Positions 45,959 to 56,112 of a stretch of 64,000 nt of DNA are shown here, piece after piece. This DNA is from Photobacterium sanctipauli (GTDB taxonomy: Bacteria > Pseudomonadota > Gammaproteobacteria > Enterobacterales > Vibrionaceae), in assembly GCF_003026495.1 (NCBI RefSeq), contig NZ_PYMA01000019.1, forward strand, positions 1-64,000, in the 5' to 3' direction. The notes under the pieces are model-generated. The model was not told where the DNA came from and made no database searches. It saw nothing but the letters and a program-made list of their open reading frames with translations. Within the stretch, counting starts at the first letter, position 1, and every line of letters begins with the position of its first letter. The position numbers were made by a program, and so were the translations under genes.

Positions 45959-46261
45959 ATGAAAAAAACATTTGCTTTAACTCACCCTAAAAAAGCGGTG
46001 CCGCGTGTTGTCGAAGCCGTTAAGTATGAAGTGAAAAAATACCTTCGCCGCGAGCGCAACAAAGCGCTACCAGCAGGTGCTGACTACTGGGATTTTGATT
46101 GTAAGTTTGGCCATACCGAGCAGGAAGCAAAGGTTATCCATGTAAAAGAGATCAACAAGTGCATTGATGAAGCCGAGACGTTGGCGCTGACTTCATTCTA
46201 CCTTGAGATCCTAGCGAAGCCGGCAACCCGTGCTAAACGCGAAGTAGAAGACGAAGAGTAA
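45959..46261 (+). CDS. DUF6172-family protein
   Basis: A 100-residue, highly basic-and-acidic soluble protein: MKKTFALTHPKKAVPRVVEA followed by KKYLRRERNKALPAGADYWDFDCKFG. It matches a small conserved family of unknown function (DUF6172, from memory). ATG 45959 follows AGGAAAACC; a TTG 51 bases upstream lies inside the terminator of the previous operon and is rejected. A weak hairpin (AAAGCCAC with GTGGCTTT, 46279-46302) follows the gene. Confidence 0.75.
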   Translation: MKKTFALTHPKKAVPRVVEAVKYEVKKYLRRERNKALPAGADYWDFDCKFGHTEQEAKVIHVKEINKCIDEAETLALTSFYLEILAKPATRAKREVEDEE

Positions 46262-46408
46262 TCACCCGTTTTCAAGGCAAAGCCACCGACCACTGTGGCT
46301 TTGTCTACTTCCAATTTATCTTCGCTCCCATTTTTTCCCCTATTTCCCCCTCGTTGTAATTTTCCCCACTCCTCTCTTTGATGCCGCGCAGATTTATTTC
46401 TCGCCCCT

Positions 46409-46432
46409 TACATACATACAAGAATGTATGTA
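46409..46432. promoter_or_regulatory. AcrR-type operator
   Basis: A palindrome with perfect 9-bp arms, TACATACAT-N6-ATGTATGTA. It matches the known E. coli AcrR operator in arm sequence and spacing. It lies 40 bases before the efflux adaptor gene, and the operon ends with an AcrR-like TetR gene, which is the likely ligand. Binding is inferred. Confidence 0.88.
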
Positions 46433-46472
46433 AAATTAAACCAATCTCTCAATCCCTATTCAGAGCACAACA

Positions 46473-47777
46473 ATGAAACGTCGATCACTCACTGCCAAGG
46501 CATGGCTGTTATTGCCATTGGGTTTACTGTTACTCACGGGCTACCGCTTTAGCCAACTTGAAGACAGTAGCCAAACCCAACCCGCGCCACCACAACCGGT
46601 GAAGGTACAAACGGAACAAATCGTCCCCGAGTTGCTGACAGGCTGGTCATTCTCGGAAGGGACGGTACAAGCCTACCGAAAGGCTTTTCTAGATTTCGAA
46701 ATGCCGGGCAAGGTTGTCACCATTGGCGAGTTGGAAAATGGCACCCAGCTAAGGGAGGGGGCTCGGGTATTTGGCCCTGATGACACAATCGAGCGCGGGC
46801 AGCTGCTTGCTCAGATCGACAGCCGCCAAAATTCAGCCTCGGTGAAAGCGCTGGAAGCCCGCTTGCAAGCCGTAAGGGCGCAAAAGCAAGAGGCCGAGGC
46901 ACGCCTTCAGCAAGCTGAGAATGATCTCGCCCTTTCCAAACAAAACTTTGCCCGCATGCAAGAAGTGTATGAGCGCGGTGTGATCTCCCAAGACGAGTTC
47001 GAGCGCAACAAAACCGCCCTACTCAACGCCCAATCAGCGGTTGCAATGAACATCAGCGCGCTGGAAGCCATCGAATCGGAGATCCTGAGTGTCTCTGCCG
47101 ATATCAACCGCGAAACCGTCAGCCTTGAGAAAACCAGCCTGTTTGCCCCGTTCAACGGCTACATCGCGGCAATGAACATCCGCGAAGATAACCACTACTA
47201 CCCACCAGCAGGTATCACATCTAACCGTGATCGTGAGGCCAGCAGTGCCATCGTTGTCGTCGATGACAGCCTACTCGAAATCCAGCTGGAGTTACCGGTT
47301 GAAGATGCACGCTTGCTCAAAGAAGGCCAAACCGTATATCTCGCCAGTGACAATGCCACGCTGTATCGTGCCGAGGAAAATCAGTTCACCGGTCACAGCG
47401 TGGTTGAAGGAAGCATCTGGTCGGTCAGCCCGACCATTAACCTCCAGCGCCGCTCGCAAAGCGTGAAAGTGCGCGTCCACAACGATGAGCAACGGCTTAT
47501 CGACGGCGAGTTTGTCCGGGCATGGATAGCCTCAACCGTTATCGAGGATGCGGTTTCGCTTCCTATTTACGCCATCTCTTTCCGTAGCGGCAACGCCTTT
47601 GCCTTTGTGGTAAACCAAGACGATCAGGTAGAAGAGCGCCAGCTCTCCCTTGGCCTGCAAGGCCTACGCCGAATCGAAGTATTGAGCGGGCTTGAAGCTG
47701 GCGAGCAGGTTGTCACCCGAGGGCAGCACTTGTTGGTCAACGGCAGCCAGGTTGAGGTAGTAGGAGCCAGCCAATGA
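46473..47777 (+). CDS. RND efflux adaptor (HlyD-type)
   Basis: A 434-residue periplasmic membrane-fusion protein with an N-terminal membrane anchor (residues 12-28). It has the lipoyl half-motifs, a coiled-coil hairpin (about 125-205, rich in A, Q and E), beta-barrel and membrane-proximal domains. It bridges the RND pump and an outer-membrane TolC-type channel, which is not encoded here. Its stop overlaps the pump start (ATGA), so the two are translation-coupled. An AcrR-type operator lies upstream. Confidence 0.9.
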   Translation: MKRRSLTAKAWLLLPLGLLLLTGYRFSQLEDSSQTQPAPPQPVKVQTEQIVPELLTGWSFSEGTVQAYRKAFLDFEMPGKVVTIGELENGTQLREGARVFGPDDTIERGQLLAQIDSRQNSASVKALEARLQAVRAQKQEAEARLQQAENDLALSKQNFARMQEVYERGVISQDEFERNKTALLNAQSAVAMNISALEAIESEILSVSADINRETVSLEKTSLFAPFNGYIAAMNIREDNHYYPPAGITSNRDREASSAIVVVDDSLLEIQLELPVEDARLLKEGQTVYLASDNATLYRAEENQFTGHSVVEGSIWSVSPTINLQRRSQSVKVRVHNDEQRLIDGEFVRAWIASTVIEDAVSLPIYAISFRSGNAFAFVVNQDDQVEERQLSLGLQGLRRIEVLSGLEAGEQVVTRGQHLLVNGSQVEVVGASQ

Positions 47778-50700
47778 GGCCAATAACGCGCAAACTCTTT
47801 GTCCAAACCTTGGTTGGCCGACTGCTGCTCGGCATGGTCGTCTTGGCCGGGCTGCTGTCGTACAACAACATGGTTCGCGAAAACTACCCGGATCTCGAAA
47901 TCCCCCAGGCCATTGTCATGACCTTTTGGCCTGGCGCGGCACCGGAGCAAATCGAAAAGGAAATCACCAAACACCTCGAAGATGAAATTCGCAGCCTCAA
48001 GGGCCTGAAGTCATTCTCGAGCGGCTCGTACAACTCCTATTCCATGGTCGCGGTCGAATTTGACGCCGACATGCCGATGGTCGAGTCGATGCAACTGTTA
48101 CGCGCTGCGGTCGATAAGGCGGAAGCGGAATTCCCAGCCGATGGCAGTATCGAAAAGCCCGACATCGAAGAAATGTCGGTGTCCAACATGCCGGTGATCA
48201 GCTGGGTGCTGAGCGGGGATGTCGACGACATCTTGCTATCGGACACCGCCAAACGGCTGGAAACCCAATTCGAAAACCTACCACTGGTGAAAAAGGTCAA
48301 CCTCAACGGCATGCGCGAAAAAAGCCTGCATGTCCGCTTGCGGATGGATCGCTTGCGCGATTTGGGGATCTCCCCCTTGCTGGTGCGCGAGCGACTGCAA
48401 AGTGCCAACCACGATATGGCTTGGGGCGAATTTGAGTCCGACGAGAATACCTTCAACCTGTACCTCTCCGGCCGCTTCGTCACTGTCGAGCAGGTGCGCC
48501 AGCTGCCCATCACGCGACTGAGTGATAACCGCCCAGTTCGACTGGGAGAAGTCGCCGAAGTTAGCCACCGCCTTGATCGCGAGGTAAGCCGAACCTTCTT
48601 CAGCGTCAATAACCAAGCATTCGAGCCCGGTATTACCCTGGATGTGCTCAAGCACCCGGGTGCCGATACCTTTGCGGTTATTGGATCTACCCAGCAGAAA
48701 GTCGACCAGCTAACCAGCCGCTCCGATTGGCCGCAAGGGCTTTCCCTGTCCCGGGTCAGCGATGACGGCGAGCTCATCGAGCTGGCCTTTAACGATATCT
48801 CCAGCTCGATGAAGCAAGCGGTGGTGATTGTCTTTGTGGTACTCATGCTACTGCTAAGCTGGCGTGAGGCACTGGTTGCCGGCATCGCCCTGCCCGTCAC
48901 CCTATTGGCAACACTGGCGGTAATGGCAAGCTTTGGCTACTCCTTTAACTCGATGATCATGATCGGCATGGTGCTGGCCCTCGGTCTGATGGTGGATGTC
49001 TACATCCTGGTGATGGAAGGGATGCACGAAGGGTTATACGTGAAGAAGCTCTCGTTTGCCGAGGCTGCTATCGAGACCGTTCGCCAATTCATTTTGCCCG
49101 CCACCGCCGGGCAGCTCACCACGATTCTGGCGATGGTTCCGATGATGATGGTTGGCGGTATCGACGGTAAGTTCATCCGTATTCTGCCGATCACCATTAC
49201 CGTCACCCTGTTGATCAGCTTGTTCATTGCGTTCCTCATCTGTATCCCGCTGTCGCGCTATATGCTGGAGAAGGCGGCCAACAATGACAAGGAGCTGCTG
49301 ATCGACAAGCTCTCGAGCCGCTACCGCCATCGACTGCGCCAATGGCTCACAACCTATGTGCTCAAGAGCAAGCGCCGGGCCGGGGTTTGGGTCGGTGGCA
49401 CCTTGGTGCTGTTTGTCGCCAGTATCATGCTCGTTGGCTTAATGCCATCTGAGATGTACCCGGAAGCCGACGACCGCAAGATCGGTGTCTCGCTGGTATT
49501 GGCACCGGATGCGACCTTGGAGCAATCGCAGCGCGCCGCCGATAAAGCCGGTGAGTTCTTGCGCCAGCAACCTTGGATTGAGAAGGTCATCACCTATGTC
49601 GGGGCCAAAAGCCCGATGACCACCGCCTCGCTCAACGATGCCTTGCTTCCTTCGCAAGAGTGGAACCAAGTCGGCTTTAGTCTAACCCTTTACCCTAAAG
49701 ATCAGCGCGATAAGCTGTCATTCGAGTACTTGGAAGAAATTCGCGAGGGGATCCAACAGGCATTGCATGACGAGCCGGGCATCGAGGTATCCTTGGTCCA
49801 CATCGGGGGCAACCCTGATACGTCGGCACCGATCCAAATTGATCTGATTGGTCCGGATTACAACCAGCTAATCGCCAATGCCGCCGAGGTGAAAGCCGCT
49901 CTGGCACAAGTGCCGGGCAGCAGCGATATCAACGATAACCTCGGCCCTGCCCGCTATGAGGTGCGCTTTAGCTTCAAGCATGAAATGCTGAGCTTCCACC
50001 AGCTATCGGAATCCGAAGTCTCGCAGCAGATCCGGGTCGCCATGGAGCAGGATGAAATCGGTCACTTCAAGATTGAAGGTATCGATGACGACGCTAAGAT
50101 GCGCCTGAGCGTGTTGTGGCCAAGCCGCGGAGAAAGCCTTGGCGGGCCGCGCCACCTTTCGGAAATGCAGCTATTGCACATCATCAGCCAAGACGGCCGC
50201 GCCGTGCCATTGACCGATTTGGTGGATTACCAAATTGTCGAGACCCCACGGGTATTCGTCCACAAGGAAGGCCAGCGTGCCGTTACCGTTGCCTCGCGCA
50301 CCGAGGGGCGTACCGCTGGCGAGGTCATCACCGGCCTGCTCCCGCAGCTGGAGCAGCTGCAAGCCGAGTGGCCAACGGGCTATTACTACCAGCTGGGTGG
50401 CGAGATGGCGAAAGCAGACGAGAGCTACAGCGCCATGGGCACGGCATTTGTGCTGGCGATGTTCTCGATCTTCGTGTTGCTGACCTTGATGTTCAACTCG
50501 TTTGCCCAACCGGCCATTATCTTGCTGATCGTACCGCTTGCCTTGATGGGGACCTTCTTTGGCTACTTCCTGTCGGGCACGGCAATGTCATTCTCGGGGC
50601 TGATCGGGATTGTCTCGCTGGCGGGGATCGCGGTGAACAACGGTATCGTACTGGTCGACACCATGAACCGCCACCTCAAGCGCGGCGAATCTGTCGCCCA

Positions 50701-50929
50701 GGCCGCCGCCTATGGTGCCGCAGAGCGCCTGAGACCTATACTCAGCACCAGCCTGACGACTATCCTCAGCTTGCTGCCGTTGGCGTATAGCGATCCGCAG
50801 TGGTATCCATTGTGCATTGCGATTATCTATGGCCTGGTGGCATCGACCATCATTGCCATTGTAATAATCCCCGCGTTGTATATCCTTTTGACCAAACCGT
50901 TAGGTAGCCCTGTGGCGCAACAGGCCTAA
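47774..50929 (+). CDS. RND efflux pump, unusual proton-relay residues
   Basis: A 1051-residue inner-membrane pump of the AcrB/MexB superfamily, with the twofold layout of 12 membrane segments and two large periplasmic loops (residues about 35-340 and 560-870). The TM4 motif reads ALGLMVDVYILVMEG: D408 is kept, but the second acid of the usual VDDA pair is V409. In TM10 the motif is AGIAVNNGIVLVD, with N955-N956 where AcrB has K940. The latter is common in related pumps, the former is not. The pump is probably proton-driven, but its relay may differ. It expels lipophilic compounds in related systems; the substrate here is unknown. Confidence 0.9.
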   Translation: MRPITRKLFVQTLVGRLLLGMVVLAGLLSYNNMVRENYPDLEIPQAIVMTFWPGAAPEQIEKEITKHLEDEIRSLKGLKSFSSGSYNSYSMVAVEFDADMPMVESMQLLRAAVDKAEAEFPADGSIEKPDIEEMSVSNMPVISWVLSGDVDDILLSDTAKRLETQFENLPLVKKVNLNGMREKSLHVRLRMDRLRDLGISPLLVRERLQSANHDMAWGEFESDENTFNLYLSGRFVTVEQVRQLPITRLSDNRPVRLGEVAEVSHRLDREVSRTFFSVNNQAFEPGITLDVLKHPGADTFAVIGSTQQKVDQLTSRSDWPQGLSLSRVSDDGELIELAFNDISSSMKQAVVIVFVVLMLLLSWREALVAGIALPVTLLATLAVMASFGYSFNSMIMIGMVLALGLMVDVYILVMEGMHEGLYVKKLSFAEAAIETVRQFILPATAGQLTTILAMVPMMMVGGIDGKFIRILPITITVTLLISLFIAFLICIPLSRYMLEKAANNDKELLIDKLSSRYRHRLRQWLTTYVLKSKRRAGVWVGGTLVLFVASIMLVGLMPSEMYPEADDRKIGVSLVLAPDATLEQSQRAADKAGEFLRQQPWIEKVITYVGAKSPMTTASLNDALLPSQEWNQVGFSLTLYPKDQRDKLSFEYLEEIREGIQQALHDEPGIEVSLVHIGGNPDTSAPIQIDLIGPDYNQLIANAAEVKAALAQVPGSSDINDNLGPARYEVRFSFKHEMLSFHQLSESEVSQQIRVAMEQDEIGHFKIEGIDDDAKMRLSVLWPSRGESLGGPRHLSEMQLLHIISQDGRAVPLTDLVDYQIVETPRVFVHKEGQRAVTVASRTEGRTAGEVITGLLPQLEQLQAEWPTGYYYQLGGEMAKADESYSAMGTAFVLAMFSIFVLLTLMFNSFAQPAIILLIVPLALMGTFFGYFLSGTAMSFSGLIGIVSLAGIAVNNGIVLVDTMNRHLKRGESVAQAAAYGAAERLRPILSTSLTTILSLLPLAYSDPQWYPLCIAIIYGLVASTIIAIVIIPALYILLTKPLGSPVAQQA

Positions 50930-50976
50930 TTGATTATCGGGGGTGCGATGGCACTCCCGAATTTCGGATAAAGCAG

Positions 50977-51582
50977 ATGGCAAGAAAAAGCAAAGAAGAA
51001 GCAGAACTCACCCGGCAGCTATTGCTCGATACCGCAATGAAGGTATTTAGCGAAAAGGGCTTAGCCAAAACCACCCTTGCCAGCATTGCCAAAGAGGCAG
51101 GGCTGACCCGCGGGGCAATCTATTGGCATTTCAAGGACAAGGCAGACCTGCTGGAAGCCTTGTGGAAGTCTCAATCCCCGGCCCTTCAGCACGCTATCCA
51201 AGCCACTCAGCAACTCGAAGGCATTGAGCTAAAGCAAGGGATGCTCAATACCGCCAGGGTGCTGTTGGTTGAGATGCACGACAACCCGAAAATGCGCATG
51301 ATCATGCAGCTCTCCTTCCAATGCTTTGCCGATGAGAGCCTGATGGAAACCTGCATCGAGCAGTCGAAAGAAGATCGCGCCCTGATGTTGGCTGCGATGG
51401 AATGTCTGCACGGCAACGGCATTCTGCACGACCACCTGACCCCCAAGGTCGCGGCAACCATTTTCGAGAGTTTGCTGACAGGCGTATGCGAACAGTGGCT
51501 GATGCACGGCATGCCCGAGAGAAGTGAGGAAGAAATAGAGAGCTACATCCAATCCCTATCTTTGGCGCTCTATAAACACTAG
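50977..51582 (+). CDS. TetR-family regulator of the efflux operon (AcrR-like)
   Basis: A 201-residue repressor. The N-terminal helix-turn-helix (TTLASIAKEAGLTRGAIYWHFKDKADLLEALW) is close to E. coli AcrR, including the MARK start. The rest is the helical ligand-binding domain. It lies 47 bp after the pump gene in the same orientation, so it would be part of the operon and could repress it through the AcrR-type palindrome at 46409-46432. Confidence 0.9.
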   Translation: MARKSKEEAELTRQLLLDTAMKVFSEKGLAKTTLASIAKEAGLTRGAIYWHFKDKADLLEALWKSQSPALQHAIQATQQLEGIELKQGMLNTARVLLVEMHDNPKMRMIMQLSFQCFADESLMETCIEQSKEDRALMLAAMECLHGNGILHDHLTPKVAATIFESLLTGVCEQWLMHGMPERSEEEIESYIQSLSLALYKH

Positions 51583-51693
51583 CCCCAAACAGCCTGAGCT
51601 AGCGCTAATTCGCGCAAATCAATACCTGGGCCTGGGCCAACAGCAATGGAAAAAGCGGCATAGATCCCGTCCTTGCCGCTCCTGCCTGCTAAG

Positions 51694-51749
51694 TTGCACC
51701 AGGCTAAAGCTTTGCACCTGGCTAAAAACCTTGCACCAGATTAGAACCA
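51694..51749. repeat. Three imperfect 18-19 bp tandem repeats
   Basis: TTGCACC recurs at 51694, 51712 and 51731, each followed by a variant of (A/T)GGCTAAA or AGATTAGAA. The array lies between the TetR gene and the convergent yfbV stop. Function unknown. Confidence 0.6.
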
Positions 51750-52193
51750 GCGCTCCAGTGCCCCTTTATCAAGCTGTTTGAAAGCACGGTTAAGAACTTG
51801 CGCCAATTCCAAGTAGCGCGGGTGCGACTTCACCGGCTGCAAGGCATAACCTTCGCTGACAATCTTGTCATGGATTTCGCGATACCACGTCGCCAACGAC
51901 GGCGGCAAATTGGTTCGGCTGCGCTTGCCCAGCCACCATAGCCCCTGCAATGGCATACTCAATGCAAAAAATGCCACCGCAATGGCCTGTGGCAAGGCAT
52001 CGTAGTTATCAAAAGCCATCTGGCTCAAAACACTCAACACCGCTACTGCCGGCATTACCCGTATCGCAAACTTGGTTGCCTTAATGTAGCGCTGTTCGGG
52101 AAACAGCATGGCCAACTCTTTTCGCATTGGCCAGATGCTCATGTAGTCCTGCCCGTTACGGAAAGACCGCCAAATCGAATTTTGTTGAGTCAT
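51741..52193 (-). CDS. yfbV: UPF0208 membrane protein YfbV
   Basis: A 150-residue DUF412 protein with two membrane segments (about 45-62 and 69-87), collinear with E. coli YfbV (MWPMRKEL-type start, [19 protein letters not shown]). In E. coli YfbV influences the Ter macrodomain and stands next to ackA, as it does here on the opposite strand. Confidence 0.93.
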   Translation of the reverse strand: MTQQNSIWRSFRNGQDYMSIWPMRKELAMLFPEQRYIKATKFAIRVMPAVAVLSVLSQMAFDNYDALPQAIAVAFFALSMPLQGLWWLGKRSRTNLPPSLATWYREIHDKIVSEGYALQPVKSHPRYLELAQVLNRAFKQLDKGALERWF

Positions 52194-52525
52194 AAACCAC
52201 CAAACATCAAAAAAAACAGTAAAAATTCAAAATCAGCGATAACAAACTTGATTCAAATTAATTTTTTCTAAAAATCTTTTTGTTATATTGCGTAACAATC
52301 GCTATCCTAAGCACGCCTCATCTAATTGTTGCCTGTAATCTCTGTTCTGGCAACCGTAGGCGCCCCCATGGATGGCTCGGGATCTGAGTTTCACGATTCT
52401 TTATATATACGGATGTAACACGAATTTGACCCTGGTTAGGCCGACTTAAAGAAAAGTCGTCTATCCTATGGGTAATTTTTATTCAGTTGAATATCAACTT
52501 TCAGACAGATTATAGGTAGTCACTC
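52194..52525. promoter_or_regulatory. yfbV-ackA divergent region
   Basis: A 332-bp region holding the promoters of both genes. A short hairpin (CGACTT-AAAGAA-AAGTCG, 52442-52459) lies in the probable ackA leader. No clear FNR or ArcA site was found by eye. Confidence 0.45.
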
Positions 52526-53722
52526 ATGTCTAAGCTGGTTTTAGTTCTTAACTGCGGTAGTTCTTCTCTTAAGTTCGCTGTTGTTGACGCGGTATCAGGT
52601 GAAGAGCACCTGACAGGTCTTGCAGAATGTCTGCACCTTCCAGAAGCACGTATCAAGTGGAAACTTGACGGTAAGCACGAAGCACAACTAGGTGACGGTG
52701 CAGCGCACGAAGAAGCGCTAGCGTTCATGGTTGACACTATTCTTGCTTCTAAGCCTGAACTAGCTGAAAACCTAAAAGCTATCGGTCACCGTGTTGTACA
52801 CGGCGGCGAGCAGTTCACTAAGTCTGCGCTTATCGACGACGCTGTTCTTAAAGGTATCGAAGATTGTGCAACACTTGCACCTCTTCACAACCCAGCTCAC
52901 ATCATCGGCATCAAGGCTGCTCAGAAGTCTTTCCCTGCGCTTAAGAACGTTGCTGTATTCGATACTGCGTTCCACCAGACTATGCCTGAAGAAGCATACC
53001 TATATGCACTACCGTACAACCTATACAAAGAGCACGGTATCCGTCGCTACGGTATGCACGGTACTTCTCACCTATTCATCACTCGCGAAACTGCGAAGCT
53101 ACTAGGTAAGAAAGAAGAAGAACTAAACATCATCAACTGTCACCTAGGTAACGGTGCTTCAGTTTGTGCAATCAAGAACGGTGAGTCTGTAGATACTTCT
53201 ATGGGTCTAACACCGCTTGAAGGCCTAGTAATGGGTACACGTTGTGGTGACATCGACCCAGCTATCATCTTCCACATGCACGACAACCTTGGTTACTCTG
53301 TTGAGAAAATCAACAACATGCTAACTAAAGAGTCTGGCCTAATGGGTCTGACTGAAGTGACTTCTGACTGTCGTTTCGTTGAAGACAACTACGGCGAGAA
53401 AGAAGAAGCTACACGTGCAATGGACGTGTTCTGCCACCGCCTAGCTAAGTACGTTGCTGGTTACACAGCTTCTCTAGAAGGTCGTCTAGACGCTATCACT
53501 TTCACTGGCGGTATCGGTGAAAACTCTGCACCAATCCGCGAGATGGTTCTAAACCGCCTTGCTATCCTAGGTGTTGAAGTTGACGGTGAAGCAAACCTTA
53601 AAGCACGTTTCGGCGGCGAAGGTGTTATCACGACTGAAAACAGCCGTGTTCCAGCAATGGTTGTTTCTACTAACGAAGAACTAGTAATCGCTGAAGATAC
53701 AGCTCGTCTAGCTGAAATCTAA
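52526..53722 (+). CDS. ackA: Acetate kinase
   Basis: A 398-residue kinase that forms acetate and ATP from acetyl-phosphate. It starts with [15 protein letters not shown], contains the catalytic region [12 protein letters not shown] and GMRCGDIDP-like [10 protein letters not shown], and ends with TGGIGENS-type nucleotide binding. Length matches E. coli AckA (400). The codon bias is strong. pta follows after 178 bp. Confidence 0.98.
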   Translation: MSKLVLVLNCGSSSLKFAVVDAVSGEEHLTGLAECLHLPEARIKWKLDGKHEAQLGDGAAHEEALAFMVDTILASKPELAENLKAIGHRVVHGGEQFTKSALIDDAVLKGIEDCATLAPLHNPAHIIGIKAAQKSFPALKNVAVFDTAFHQTMPEEAYLYALPYNLYKEHGIRRYGMHGTSHLFITRETAKLLGKKEEELNIINCHLGNGASVCAIKNGESVDTSMGLTPLEGLVMGTRCGDIDPAIIFHMHDNLGYSVEKINNMLTKESGLMGLTEVTSDCRFVEDNYGEKEEATRAMDVFCHRLAKYVAGYTASLEGRLDAITFTGGIGENSAPIREMVLNRLAILGVEVDGEANLKARFGGEGVITTENSRVPAMVVSTNEELVIAEDTARLAEI

Positions 53723-53762
53723 TCGACGATAATAGTCTAAGCTATGCTTTAGCGTAGTGATC

Positions 53763-53791
53763 ACGGCTGGCCTAGGCCGGCCGTTTTTTCA
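53763..53791 (+). terminator. Terminator between ackA and pta
   Basis: A GC-rich stem (ACGGCTGGC with GCCGGCCGT, one G-T pair) around CTAG, with a run of six T. Confidence 0.85.
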
Positions 53792-53829
53792 TAACCCTGC
53801 CACTTTGTTTGGTTATGACCCCTTTTGTG

Positions 53830-53871
53830 GTGCTGTTCAATAGCGGTTACCTAATCGTTATTGAACAGCAC
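53830..53871 (+). other. Long hairpin in the pta leader
   Basis: GTGCTGTTCAATA with TATTGAACAGCAC extended by three more pairs (one G-T) gives a 16-bp stem with a 10-nt loop. TGTTCAATAG recurs just after it at 53877-53886, right before the pta ribosome-binding site, so that copy could pair with the upper arm as an alternative. Confidence 0.75.
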
Positions 53872-53900
53872 TGTCTTGTTCAATAGTTGAGGAATCCATA

Positions 53901-56054
53901 GTGTCCCGTACTATTATGCTTATTCCGGTTGGTGCCGGAGTTGGTCTTACTAGCGTTAGCCTTGGTGTGCTACGCGCAATGGAACGCAAAGGCGTTCGCG
54001 TTTCTTTCTTCAAGCCTATCGCTCAGCCACGCCACGGCGGTGATCAGCCAGACCTAACAACTAACATCATCACTGCGAACAGTGACATGCAAGTTGCAGC
54101 ACCATTTTCAATGGCAAGTGCTGAAGAGCTTATCCGTAACGACAAGAGCGATGTACTACTAGAAGACATCGTTGCGCGTTTCAAAGAAGCAACTGCTGAA
54201 GCAGAAGTTGCGCTAATCGAAGGTCTTGTACCAACTCGTAAGCACCCGTTTGCCAACCAGATCAACTATGAGATCGCGAAAACTCTGGATGCGGAAATCG
54301 TATTCGTTGTTGCGCCTGGCACTGATAACCCAGCTCAACTTAAAGAGCGTATCGAAGTTGCATGTTCTAACTTCGGTGGTATCAAGAACAAGCAAATCGC
54401 TGGTGTTATCGTTAACAAGCTAAACGCACCAGTTGATTCTGAAGGCCGCACTCGCCCTGACCTATCTGAAATCTTTGACGATGCAGAAGCGACGGTTCCT
54501 TCAAACGTTGAAGTGATGCAGGTATTCAACTCAAGCCCAATCCGTGTACTAGGCTGTGCACCTTGGAGCTCTGAGCTAATCGCTACGCGTTCTACTGACA
54601 TTGCTAAGCACCTAAACGCTGAAATCATCAACGAAGGTGACATCGCGACTCGTCGTATCAAGAGCATCACTTTCTGTGCGCGCTCTATCCCGCACATGGT
54701 TGAGCACTTCCGCCCGGGTTCTCTACTGGTTACTTCTGCTGACCGCCCAGACGTTATCGTTGCGGCATGTCTAGCAGCAATGAACGGCGTTGAAATCGGT
54801 GCCCTACTGCTAACTGGCGGTTATGAGCTACCTAAGCCTGTTCTAGACCTATGTGAGCGTGCATTCGAAACAGGCCTGCCTGTGATGACAGCACAAGGTA
54901 ACACTTGGCAGACTTCTCTGAACCTTCAGAGCTTCAGCCTAGAAGTACCGGCTGACGATAAAGAGCGTGTTGAGCTAGTTAACGAATACATGGCTAGCCA
55001 TGTTGACGGCCAGTGGATTGAATCACTAACTGAAGGTTCAACCAAAGAGCGTCGCCTAAGCCCACCAGCATTCCGTTACGAGCTAACTGAGCTTGCACGT
55101 AAAGCGGCTAAGCGTATCGTTCTTCCTGAAGGTGACGAGCCACGTACCGTTAAGGCTGCAGCTATCTGTGCTGAGCGCGGTATCGCTGAGTGTGTGCTGC
55201 TAGGTAACCCAGAAGAGATCAAGCGTGTTGCTGAGCAGCAGGGCGTTGTTCTAGGTTCTGGCGTGACTATCATCAACTCTGATGAAGTACGCGAAAACTA
55301 CGTAGCTCGCCTAGTTGAACTACGTGGCCACAAAGGCATGACTGATGTTGTTGCTCGTGAAAAACTTCAAGATTCTGTTTTCCTAGGCACAATGATGCTA
55401 GAAAACGATGAAGTTGACGGCCTGGTTTCTGGTGCGGTTCACACGACTGCAAACACTATCGTTCCTCCGTTCCAGATCATCAAGACTGCACCTGACGCGT
55501 CTATCGTATCTTCTGTATTCTTCATGCTGCTACCTGATCAGGTACTAGTATACGGTGACTGTGCAATCAACCCAGACCCAACGGCTGAGCAGCTGGCTGA
55601 AATCGCTATCCAGTCTGCTGACTCTGCGAAAGCATTCGGCATTGAGCCTCGCGTAGCAATGATCTCTTACTCTACCGGTACTTCTGGTAAGGGTGCAGAC
55701 GTTGAGAAAGTACGTGAAGCAACCAAGCTAGCGCAAGAGAAGCGTCCTGATCTAGTGATCGACGGTCCTCTACAGTACGATGCTGCGATCATGGAAAACG
55801 TTGCTGCTTCTAAGGCGCCTAACTCGCCAGTAGCAGGTAAGGCAACTGTATTCGTATTCCCAGACCTAAACACGGGTAACACGACTTACAAAGCGGTACA
55901 GCGTTCAGCAGACCTAGTATCTATCGGTCCAATGCTTCAGGGCATGCGTAAGCCTGTTAACGACCTATCTCGCGGCGCACTAGTAGACGACATCGTTTAC
56001 ACTGTTGCACTAACTGCGATCCAGGCAAAACAAGCTGACGACGCAAACCAGTAA
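53901..56054 (+). CDS. pta: Phosphate acetyltransferase
   Basis: A 717-residue long-form Pta that converts acetyl-CoA and phosphate to acetyl-phosphate. The N-terminal part is a P-loop-derived BioD-like domain ([22 protein letters not shown]), then a DRTGG domain, then the C-terminal catalytic domain (residues about 390-710, with [18 protein letters not shown] and YSTGTSGKG). It starts at GTG with GAGG nine bases upstream. E. coli pta also starts at GTG. Codon use is strongly biased, as in ackA. Confidence 0.97.
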   Translation: MSRTIMLIPVGAGVGLTSVSLGVLRAMERKGVRVSFFKPIAQPRHGGDQPDLTTNIITANSDMQVAAPFSMASAEELIRNDKSDVLLEDIVARFKEATAEAEVALIEGLVPTRKHPFANQINYEIAKTLDAEIVFVVAPGTDNPAQLKERIEVACSNFGGIKNKQIAGVIVNKLNAPVDSEGRTRPDLSEIFDDAEATVPSNVEVMQVFNSSPIRVLGCAPWSSELIATRSTDIAKHLNAEIINEGDIATRRIKSITFCARSIPHMVEHFRPGSLLVTSADRPDVIVAACLAAMNGVEIGALLLTGGYELPKPVLDLCERAFETGLPVMTAQGNTWQTSLNLQSFSLEVPADDKERVELVNEYMASHVDGQWIESLTEGSTKERRLSPPAFRYELTELARKAAKRIVLPEGDEPRTVKAAAICAERGIAECVLLGNPEEIKRVAEQQGVVLGSGVTIINSDEVRENYVARLVELRGHKGMTDVVAREKLQDSVFLGTMMLENDEVDGLVSGAVHTTANTIVPPFQIIKTAPDASIVSSVFFMLLPDQVLVYGDCAINPDPTAEQLAEIAIQSADSAKAFGIEPRVAMISYSTGTSGKGADVEKVREATKLAQEKRPDLVIDGPLQYDAAIMENVAASKAPNSPVAGKATVFVFPDLNTGNTTYKAVQRSADLVSIGPMLQGMRKPVNDLSRGALVDDIVYTVALTAIQAKQADDANQ

Positions 56055-56083
56055 TACATAATTACTGACGTTTGATACTATCG

Positions 56084-56112
56084 CGCCTCCACAATTTGTG
56101 GGGGCGTTTTTA
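56084..56112 (+). terminator. Terminator after pta
   Basis: A 9-bp stem (CGCCTCCAC with GTGGGGGCG, one T-G pair) around AATTT, with a T run. Confidence 0.88.

Noticed and set aside
48037-48900. A 287-residue minus-strand ORF within the RND pump gene
   Set aside because: It is antisense to a clear, well-conserved gene. Composition is low-complexity serine and arginine, as expected for a shadow frame.
50116-50790. A 224-residue plus-strand ORF within the RND pump gene
   Set aside because: It is an alternate frame of the pump coding sequence, rich in arginine and proline, with no family resemblance.
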